Under the pieces are notes generated by a model, which saw only the letters and a list, made by a program, of their open reading frames with translations, was not told where the DNA came from and made no database searches. Below are positions 5,424 through 10,006 of a stretch of DNA of 10,006 bases, piece after piece (position 1 is the stretch's first letter; every line of letters begins with the position of its first letter). Position numbers and translations under genes: made by a program. Source of the stretch: an uncultured Roseovarius sp. (GTDB lineage: Bacteria > Pseudomonadota > Alphaproteobacteria > Rhodobacterales > Rhodobacteraceae); NCBI GenBank assembly GCA_913055965.1, contig CAJXKX010000040.1, forward strand, positions 1-10,006. The letters are read 5' to 3'.

Positions 5424-6035
5424 ATGATCTTTAACGTCGAGCTCACTCATTTCACGTCACGGGAGGCAGAGGAAATCTGCCGTGTCTCAATGACACAGCA
5501 ACGAAACTGGCGTCGGTATGGGTTTCTTCCCCCAATCCAGGGCCATGCCCGCTTAGACGTGTTTGATCTCTGTGAACTCTATGCTCTTGGGCTTTTGGCC
5601 GATAAAGGCGTATCGCCCAAGCAAGCCGTAGAGGTGGTGGATATTCTTGCTTTGGGCCTCGCATGGCACGCCTTGACTTGCAGAGTCGCTTATGCGGGTG
5701 AACCGCATCTCTTGGCGAATGCGCCTCTGAGTGAATTCGAGAAGGGTTTGTCCGACCCGATTTTAAGCCGCCTAGACCGCTTTGGCCGCGCGGCTTTTCG
5801 TTCGAAACTTGACATTCCCGGCAAGGGGCGCGCCCTGCCCGCCCGCTTCTTCATCTGGTTCGCAGACGGCACCCACACATGGGACCAAAGCGTTGATCGC
5901 CATTTCCGAGGTAGCGAGGGTGACCCGCGCACTGCGGGACCCGTGATAGTCTTGGATCAGATGGCGTTGGGGATTGATTTGGCCCATCGCTCTGGAAAGG
6001 CGCTCGCGCTGGTGACTGAGGACGACAATGCCTGA
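5424..6035 (+). CDS. MerR-like helix-turn-helix regulator of the prophage
   Basis: I take the ATG at 5424 (203 residues) because ACGGAGG lies 6 bases upstream; the frame stays open for 87 bases further up, but that stretch holds the promoter and operators. Residues 9-40 (HFTSREAEEICRVSMTQQRN then WRRYGFLPPI) match a MerR-type helix-turn-helix and wing. DVFDLCELYALGLLADKGVS and the following AVEVVDILA resemble its next helices. The rest (about 80-203) is unrecognised, with RFFIWFADG and PVIVLDQMALGIDLAHR as visible landmarks; it may bind a ligand or partner. The gene overlaps the next by 8 bases and heads the operon that ends in integrase, so it is a candidate controller of integration or excision. 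It could equally act as an excisionase-like DNA-bending protein, though it is long for that. Confidence 0.65.
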   Translation: MIFNVELTHFTSREAEEICRVSMTQQRNWRRYGFLPPIQGHARLDVFDLCELYALGLLADKGVSPKQAVEVVDILALGLAWHALTCRVAYAGEPHLLANAPLSEFEKGLSDPILSRLDRFGRAAFRSKLDIPGKGRALPARFFIWFADGTHTWDQSVDRHFRGSEGDPRTAGPVIVLDQMALGIDLAHRSGKALALVTEDDNA

Positions 6036-6201
6036 TCGCCGCGCCGCCGTAACCCAAGCCGAGCTTACCCGATACCTCAAGGCGTATCGGGATGCAGGCA
6101 TTCCGGTTGCGCGCACGGAGATCGGACGGGACGGTAAGGTGATCATCTACACGTCCGACACCGCGTCGGATGAGGCGAACAACCCTTGGGATGCGGCATG
6201 A
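6028..6201 (+). CDS. Small conserved-type protein upstream of integrase, 57 residues
   Basis: The ATG at 6028 lies inside the end of the regulator gene (8-base overlap) and the stop shares ATGA with the integrase start, so the three genes are translated as a tightly linked unit. The protein reads MPDRRAAVTQAELTRYLKAY, then RDAGIPVARTEIGRDGKVII and YTSD: one helix, then two short strands, then a polar tail. From memory, small proteins with the pattern VTQAE..R.....G..V..EI..DGKVII are common beside integrases in alphaproteobacterial prophages. Their function is not known to me. Size and position would suit a recombination directionality factor, but the sequence shows no winged helix-turn-helix. 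Confidence 0.75.
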   Translation: MPDRRAAVTQAELTRYLKAYRDAGIPVARTEIGRDGKVIIYTSDTASDEANNPWDAA

Positions 6202-7310
6202 AACACAAGCGCCAATTCCCGCACGCCTCGCCCTACACTGACCGCCACGGCAAGCGCCGGTGGCGTTTCCGCAAGGGCGGTTTCTCTGCCGAGTTGGGCA
6301 CCGAATACGGCTCAGACGAATTCGTGATGCGTTACGAGGCGGCACATGAAGGGCACCGCGTGCGCGGGTTGATCGGGGCCGAGCGGACAAAGCCCGGCTC
6401 TGTATCTGCGCTGGTGGCGTCCTACTATCGCAGCCCCGATTTTCTCGGGCTTTCCGACAGCACGAAGCGCGTCTATCGTGGAGTGATCGAGAAATTCCGC
6501 GAGGCGCACGGTGACAAGCCGGTGAGGCTCATGCAGCGGCGGCACGTCCAGAACATCCTCGCGGAGAAGGCCGAGACGCCCACGGCAGCGAACAATCTGC
6601 GCAAGCGGCTTATCACGCTGCTGGATCATGCGGTGAGCCTGGACTGGCGGCAGGACAACCCCGCACGCACGACGAAGCCCTACCGCGTGGACAGCACCGG
6701 CTTTCATACTTGGGATGAGGGCGAGATCGCCCGTTTCTTCGAGGTTCACAAGACGGGCACGCTGGCGCACCGGGCCGTGGCGTTGATGCTCTACACCGGC
6801 GCGGCCCGCGTGGACGTGGTGAAGCTGGGGCCGTGGAACGTAAAGGCAGACCGGATCGAATACCGTCGCCAGAAAACGGCGCGCACCGGCGGCGTGCTGG
6901 TCAGCATCCCGATACACGCGGACTTGCGCGACGTGCTGGCCGCCCTGCCGGATGACCGAACATTCCTCGCCACGTCGCGGGGCAAGGCACGTTCGCCCGA
7001 GGGGCTGGGCAACCTCATGCGCCAATGGTGCAACAAGGCCGGGCTGGACGCCTGCACCGCGCACGGGCTGCGCAAAGCCTGCGCCCGGCGCTTGGCCGAG
7101 GCCGGGGCAACCGCGCACGAGATCGGGGCCGTGACAGGCCACAAGACGCTTTCCGAGGTGCAGAGGTATACCGCCGAGGCGCAGCGCGAAGGCATGGCCG
7201 ATTCCGCCTTTGACAAGCTGATCGCGAGACCGAACGGCGAACAAAACGTGGTGAACCTTCCCGAAAGGTTCGCCAAACCCGAGGCCAAACCCCTGAAAAA
7301 AGGAGATTAA
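6198..7310 (+). CDS. Tyrosine-type phage integrase
   Basis: The start is the ATG overlapping the previous stop, giving 370 residues; a TTG four codons earlier is less likely. The protein opens with a basic, aromatic N-terminal part (residues 1-30, SPYTDRHGKRRWRFRKGGF), the arm-type DNA-binding region. A core-binding domain follows (about 65-160), then the catalytic domain (about 170-330). All catalytic residues are visible: Arg204 in YTGAARVDVVKL, Lys226 in RRQKT, His289 and Arg292 in AHGLRKA, His315 in GHKTL, and the nucleophile Tyr324 in QRYT. It should recombine the phage attachment site with the 3' end of tRNA-Lys, 10 bases beyond its stop. It shares the transcript with the MerR-like gene and the 57-residue gene. 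The enzyme looks intact, so excision could still be possible. Confidence 0.96.
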   Translation: MKHKRQFPHASPYTDRHGKRRWRFRKGGFSAELGTEYGSDEFVMRYEAAHEGHRVRGLIGAERTKPGSVSALVASYYRSPDFLGLSDSTKRVYRGVIEKFREAHGDKPVRLMQRRHVQNILAEKAETPTAANNLRKRLITLLDHAVSLDWRQDNPARTTKPYRVDSTGFHTWDEGEIARFFEVHKTGTLAHRAVALMLYTGAARVDVVKLGPWNVKADRIEYRRQKTARTGGVLVSIPIHADLRDVLAALPDDRTFLATSRGKARSPEGLGNLMRQWCNKAGLDACTAHGLRKACARRLAEAGATAHEIGAVTGHKTLSEVQRYTAEAQREGMADSAFDKLIARPNGEQNVVNLPERFAKPEAKPLKKGD

Positions 7311-7320
7311 TCTTGACCAG

Positions 7321-7365
7321 TGGTGAGCCGTGCAGGATTCGAACCTGCGACCCACTGATTAAAAG
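7321..7365. other. Presumed attachment site (att) in the 3' half of tRNA-Lys
   Basis: The phage side ends at the integrase and the tRNA 3' end faces it, so crossover must lie within the tRNA 3' half, with the T-arm or anticodon loop as the usual core for this enzyme class. The tRNA remains complete including encoded CCA, so the phage restored the gene on integration. The exact core cannot be set without the second copy, which lies left of the window. Confidence 0.65.
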
Positions 7366-7396
7366 TCAGTTGCTCTACCAACTGAGCTAACGGCCC
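7321..7396 (-). tRNA. tRNA-Lys (anticodon UUU)
   Basis: Read on the minus strand, the 76-base gene starts GGGCCGT, contains the D-arm AGCTCAGTTGGTAGAGC, and has an anticodon stem CTGAC around the loop CTTTTAA (anticodon TTT at 7361-7363). The T-arm carries GGTTCGAATCC and the gene closes with ACGGCTC-A-CCA. The acceptor stem pairs fully, with one G-U pair. CCA is encoded. It decodes AAA and AAG. The gene is convergent with the integrase, and its transcript would run into the integrase end as antisense, since I see no good terminator for it. Confidence 0.98.
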
Positions 7397-7407
7397 ACTA
7401 GGCGCGG

Positions 7408-7436
7408 TATCTAGAAAGCGTGGCGCGGGGGGTCAA
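7408..7436 (-). promoter_or_regulatory. Sigma-70 promoter of tRNA-Lys
   Basis: On the minus strand TTGACC (7436-7431), a 17-base spacer and TAGATA (7413-7408) form a near-consensus promoter. The -10 box ends 11 bases before the first base of the mature tRNA, so the 5' leader would be only a few bases long. Confidence 0.8.
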
Positions 7437-7468
7437 CCCCGAAAACGCGGCGCGGGCGTGCTCGGTGC

Positions 7469-7504
7469 TGGAAATCCGTCGCGGGCGCGCGTATATGCGC
7501 GCGC
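7469..7504 (+). promoter_or_regulatory. Possible promoter and GC-alternating hairpin abutting the dapF start
   Basis: TGGAAA (7469-7474), 17 bases, and TATATG (7492-7497) could be a promoter whose transcript starts at or next to the dapF ATG, giving a leaderless message. The same DNA holds GCGCGCG (7485-7491) and CGCGCGC (7498-7504), a 7-bp stem around TATATG that touches the start codon. No Shine-Dalgarno sequence is present. The promoter call is weak (4 of 6 matches in each box). Confidence 0.3.
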
Positions 7505-8344
7505 ATGACCGACGCGCGCGAAACAGGGCTGCCCTTCATGAAGATGCACGGGCTGGGAAACGACTTCGTCGTGCTCGACGGGCGTGCCCCGTCCCTCTCC
7601 CCCGGCCCGGCCCTCGTGGCCGCGATCGCGGACCGGCATCGCGGCATCGGATTCGATCAGCTGGCGGTCATCGGAGCTGGCGAGGGCGATGCCGACGCGC
7701 ATCTGACCTTCTACAATGCCGACGGCTCCACCTCGGCCGCCTGCGGCAATGCCACGCGCTGCATCGCGCGGCACCTGATGGAGGAGACGGGCAAGAGCGC
7801 GCTGACGCTCACCACCGCGCGGGGCAGGTTGCAGGCGGTCGATGCGGGGGGGGGGCTTACCTCGGTCAACATGGGCGCGCCGCAGCTGGAGTGGCAGGAC
7901 ATCCCGCTCGCCGAGGCGATGGAGACGCTGGAACTGCCCATCGAGGGCGGCCCCACCGCCACCGGCATGGGCAACCCGCATTGCACCTTCTTCGTCGAGG
8001 ATGCCGAGGCGGTGCCGCTCGACCGTTTCGGGCCGCGCTACGAGCATCACCCGCTCTACCCCGAGCGCACAAATGTGCAGGTGGCGAGCGTGATCGCCCC
8101 CGACCATCTGCGCATGCGGGTCTGGGAGCGGGGCGTGGGCGTGACGCTCGCGTCGGGCTCGTCCTCCTGCGCCGTGGCGGTGGCCGCCGCGCGGCGGGGG
8201 CTGACCGGGCGGCATGTGCGGATCACCCTCGATGGCGGCACGCTCGAGGTCGAGTGGCGCGAGGATGGTGTCTGGATGACCGGCGAGACCTGCCACGTGG
8301 CCTCCGGCGTGCTCACCGCCCAATTCCTCGCGGGGCTGAGATGA
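7505..8344 (+). CDS. dapF: Diaminopimelate epimerase
   Basis: The enzyme interconverts LL- and meso-diaminopimelate without a cofactor, the penultimate step of lysine synthesis and the source of the peptidoglycan cross-link residue. The 279-residue length is normal. The signature FMKMHGLGNDFVVLDGR is at 11-27. The two catalytic cysteines are Cys80 in STSAACGNATR and Cys222 in ASGSSSCAVAVAA, one in each half of the two-lobed fold; GNPHC and ERGVGVTLASG are also in place. The start gives the extra MTDARETGLP before the core; Met12 is the alternative, but neither has a Shine-Dalgarno sequence. A run of ten G (7846-7855) lies in the reading frame. The stop overlaps mtaB as ATGA, so the two are co-translated. 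Confidence 0.97.
   Translation: MTDARETGLPFMKMHGLGNDFVVLDGRAPSLSPGPALVAAIADRHRGIGFDQLAVIGAGEGDADAHLTFYNADGSTSAACGNATRCIARHLMEETGKSALTLTTARGRLQAVDAGGGLTSVNMGAPQLEWQDIPLAEAMETLELPIEGGPTATGMGNPHCTFFVEDAEAVPLDRFGPRYEHHPLYPERTNVQVASVIAPDHLRMRVWERGVGVTLASGSSSCAVAVAAARRGLTGRHVRITLDGGTLEVEWREDGVWMTGETCHVASGVLTAQFLAGLR
7846..7855 (+). repeat. Run of ten G inside dapF
   Basis: Ten consecutive G encode part of Ala-Gly-Gly-Gly (residues 114-117, loop between strands). Loss or gain of one G would shift the frame and end this enzyme early. It is the longest homopolymer I noticed in the window and is prone to polymerase slippage and to sequencing error; as given, the frame is intact. Confidence 0.95.
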
Positions 8345-9597
8345 GCGCGCCACGTTTCACCACCCTGGGCTGTCGTCTCAACGCCTATGAGACCGAGGCG
8401 ATGAAGGATCTTGCCGGGCAGGCGGGGCTGGGCAATGCCGTGGTGGTCAATACCTGTGCGGTCACGGCGGAGGCGGTGCGCAAGGCGCGGCAGGAAATCC
8501 GCCGGTTGCGCCGCGAGAATCCCGGCGCGCGGCTGATCGTCACCGGCTGCGCGGCGCAGACCGAGCCCGACACCTTCGCGGCGATGGACGAGGTCGATGC
8601 GGTGATCGGCAATACCGAGAAGATGCAGCCTGCCACATGGGGCCGCCTCGCCGCGGATTTCATCGGGCAGACCGAGCGCGTGCAGGTCGATGACATCATG
8701 TCGGTGACCGAGACGGCGGGGCACCTGATCGATGGGTTCGGCACCCGCTCGCGCGCCTATGTGCAGGTGCAGAACGGCTGCGATCACCGCTGCACCTTCT
8801 GCATCATCCCTTACGGGCGGGGCAATTCTCGATCCGTTCCCGCCGGTGTCGTGGTCGATCAGATCAAGCGGCTGGTGGGCGCGGGCTATAACGAGGTGGT
8901 GCTCACGGGCGTGGACCTGACAAGCTGGGGCGCGGACCTGCCGGCGCAGCCCCGTCTGGGCGATCTGGTGATGCGCATCCTCAAGCTGGTGCCGGATTTG
9001 CCGCGCCTGCGGATTTCCTCGATCGATTCGATCGAGGTGGACGACAACCTCATGCAGGCCATCGCCACCGAGCCGCGCCTGATGCCGCACCTGCACCTGA
9101 GCCTGCAGCATGGCGACGACCTGATCCTCAAGCGGATGAAGCGGCGGCATCTGCGCGACGATGCGATCCGCTTCACTGAGACGGCGCGGTGCCTGCGCCC
9201 CGACATGACCTTCGGTGCCGATATCATCGCGGGCTTCCCGACCGAGAGTGAGGCGGCGTTCGAGAACTCGTTGCGGCTGGTGGAGGACTGTCACCTCACC
9301 TGGCTGCACGTGTTCCCCTACTCGCCGCGCCCCGGCACCCCCGCCGCCCGTATGCCGCAGGTGGACGGGCGTGCGATCAAGGACCGGGCGGCGCGGCTGC
9401 GCGCGGCGGGCGCAGCGCGGGTGGCGGCGCATCTGGCCGAACAGCAGGGGCGGCACCATGCCGTGCTGATGGAGAATGCGCGCATGGGCCGGACCGAGCA
9501 ATTCACCGAAGTGGTCTTTGACAGCGACCGGCCCGAGGGCGCGATCGTGCCCGCCACCGTGACCGGCCATACCGGCACGCAGCTGACCGCCACCTGA
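8341..9597 (+). CDS. mtaB: tRNA t6A37 methylthiotransferase (radical SAM)
   Basis: The enzyme turns t6A at position 37 of ANN-decoding tRNAs into ms2t6A, using S-adenosylmethionine and two iron-sulfur clusters. The start ATG overlaps the dapF stop, giving 418 residues, the usual length. The N-terminal cluster cysteines are Cys11 (LGCRLN), Cys39 (NTCAVT) and Cys70 (TGCAAQ). The radical SAM motif CDHRCTFC supplies Cys147, Cys151 and Cys154. ADIIAGFPTE (293-302) and FPYSPRPGTPAA match the MiaB/MtaB family, and a TRAM-like RNA-binding tail covers about 371-415. LGCRLN rather than LGCQMN at the first cysteine favours MtaB over MiaB and RimO. Lys-tRNA(UUU) next door is a known kind of ms2t6A substrate, although linkage here is caused by chance or old order and not shown to matter. 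Confidence 0.93.
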   Translation: MSAPRFTTLGCRLNAYETEAMKDLAGQAGLGNAVVVNTCAVTAEAVRKARQEIRRLRRENPGARLIVTGCAAQTEPDTFAAMDEVDAVIGNTEKMQPATWGRLAADFIGQTERVQVDDIMSVTETAGHLIDGFGTRSRAYVQVQNGCDHRCTFCIIPYGRGNSRSVPAGVVVDQIKRLVGAGYNEVVLTGVDLTSWGADLPAQPRLGDLVMRILKLVPDLPRLRISSIDSIEVDDNLMQAIATEPRLMPHLHLSLQHGDDLILKRMKRRHLRDDAIRFTETARCLRPDMTFGADIIAGFPTESEAAFENSLRLVEDCHLTWLHVFPYSPRPGTPAARMPQVDGRAIKDRAARLRAAGAARVAAHLAEQQGRHHAVLMENARMGRTEQFTEVVFDSDRPEGAIVPATVTGHTGTQLTAT

Positions 9598-9603
9598 GCC
9601 GCC

Positions 9604-10006
9604 ATGCATCCCAACCCCGCCTTTCGTCAGGCCGACGCGGCCCGCAACATCGCCTTCGCGCGCGAACAGGGGTTCGGGCTGCTGGTGGTGGCGACGGGCG
9701 AGGCACCGCTGATCAGCCACATCCCGTTCCTGCTGTCGGAGGACGGCACGCGGGCCGAGTTTCACCTCGTGCGCTCCAACCCCATCGCGCGGCTCCTGTC
9801 CGACCCGCTGCCTGCGCGGCTCGCGGTGCAGGGGCCGCATTCCTACGTCTCGCCGGACTGGTACGGCGTCGAGGATCAGGTGCCAACGTGGAACTACGTC
9901 GCCGTGCATCTGGTGGGCGAGATCAGCTTGCAGCCGCAGGCGCGGATGCGCGACCTGCTCGACCGGCAATCGGCGCAGTTCGAGGCGCGGCTGGCACCCA
10001 AGCCCG
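9604..10006 (+). CDS. PaiB-type FMN-binding protein, N-terminal part (3' end outside window)
   Basis: The ATG follows the mtaB stop by 6 bases with no Shine-Dalgarno sequence, so it probably belongs to the same operon. The 134 visible residues begin MHPNPAFR. They show ISHIPFLL, FHLVRSNP, GPHSYVSPDWY (77-87) and DQVPTWNYVAVHL (91-103), all hallmarks of the PaiB/FMN-binding split-barrel family named after the Bacillus protein tied to sporulation and protease repression. In alphaproteobacteria its role is unclear: most members are annotated as negative transcriptional regulators, yet no DNA-binding domain is visible here, and a flavin-dependent function is equally possible. About a third of the protein should lie beyond the window. 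Confidence 0.9.
   Translation, partial: MHPNPAFRQADAARNIAFAREQGFGLLVVATGEAPLISHIPFLLSEDGTRAEFHLVRSNPIARLLSDPLPARLAVQGPHSYVSPDWYGVEDQVPTWNYVAVHLVGEISLQPQARMRDLLDRQSAQFEARLAPKP

Larger units (their letters stand above)
1..7320. mobile_element. Right end of a tRNA-Lys-integrated prophage, probably defective
   Basis: Everything left of the tRNA reads as phage: terminase, tape measure, XRE repressor, MerR-like regulator and a tyrosine integrase whose stop lies 10 bases from the 3' end of tRNA-Lys. Base composition is visibly less GC-rich in parts (4080-6030) than in dapF and mtaB beyond the tRNA. The left boundary is outside the window. Structural genes normally found between terminase and tape measure (portal, protease, capsid, tail tube) are missing here. 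No lysis, tail-tip or replication genes are recognised between tape measure and integrase. I infer a shrunken prophage or a satellite. A complete phage with an unusual gene order cannot be excluded without the left part. Confidence 0.85.

Noticed and set aside
6312..7355. 347-codon minus-strand open frame over integrase and tRNA-Lys
   Set aside because: It begins inside the tRNA gene and mirrors the integrase, whose catalytic residues are all on the plus strand.
7311..7390. TTG-started 25-codon frame through tRNA-Lys behind AGGAG
   Set aside because: It is antisense to the tRNA, and the AGGAG is part of the integrase end; there is no sign of selection for a peptide.
7420..8340. Long open frame upstream of and in phase with mtaB
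   Set aside because: It is an out-of-frame shadow of dapF in GC-rich DNA; the dapF family signature and both catalytic cysteines are in the other frame, and mtaB homology begins at 8341.
8056..9969. 637-codon open frame on the minus strand across mtaB
   Set aside because: GC-rich antisense shadow full of H, R and Q; no domain recognised, and the plus strand carries dapF, mtaB and the PaiB-like gene.
1..10006. CRISPR array, toxin-antitoxin pair or anti-phage defence genes
   Set aside because: No regular direct repeats with spacers were seen, and none of the small genes matches a toxin, antitoxin or defence protein that I recognise.

Overview
The window reads as the right-hand end of an integrated, probably defective tailed-phage element (about 1-7320) joined at a tRNA-Lys gene (7321-7396, minus strand) to ordinary chromosome (7397-10006). 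The host is most likely an alphaproteobacterium of the Rhodobacteraceae type. The reasons are high GC, the gene pair dapF-mtaB with a 4-base stop/start overlap, an FMN-binding PaiB-type gene behind them, and phage genes of a style common in roseobacter and Paracoccus prophages. The species cannot be named from this sequence.

The prophage, left to right on the plus strand, starts with the C-terminal part of the large terminase subunit (1-411). It is followed after only 9 bases by a tail tape-measure gene (421-2799). Next come a predicted Ntn-hydrolase-fold protein (2744-3496) and a small protein of unknown function (3486-3851). This late-type operon runs head-on into a small minus-strand XRE repressor (3848-4078), with which it shares the palindrome CTAG as both stop codons. 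Across a short control region with repeated TTGATGCAGT boxes, two 62-residue proteins are read rightward (4165-4353, 4350-4538) and end at an intrinsic terminator. A second terminator follows about 100 bases later. Then come a gene whose ribosome-binding site can be hidden in a hairpin (4822-5334), and an operon with overlapping genes: a MerR-like regulator (5424-6035), a 57-residue protein (6028-6201) and a tyrosine integrase (6198-7310). The operon promoter carries two copies of a GTGTC-N4-RACAC operator, one of them exactly in the spacer between -35 and -10.

The integrase stops 10 bases from the 3' end of tRNA-Lys, the usual layout for integration into a tRNA 3' end; the other attachment site must lie left of the window. 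No portal, capsid, tail-tip, lysis or replication gene is recognised in the prophage part shown. This and the odd end of the tape-measure gene argue for a reduced element, either a decaying prophage or a phage-dependent satellite, although genes left of position 1 are unseen.

The chromosomal part carries tRNA-Lys with a near-consensus promoter, dapF (lysine and peptidoglycan precursor synthesis), mtaB (tRNA methylthiolation) and the start of a PaiB-like gene. I found no clearly new defence or other system. The best leads are the regulatory DNA (operator pair, hidden ribosome-binding site, repressor boxes), the Ntn-hydrolase-like phage protein with a serine after the initiator Met, and the unusual DNA at the dapF start.
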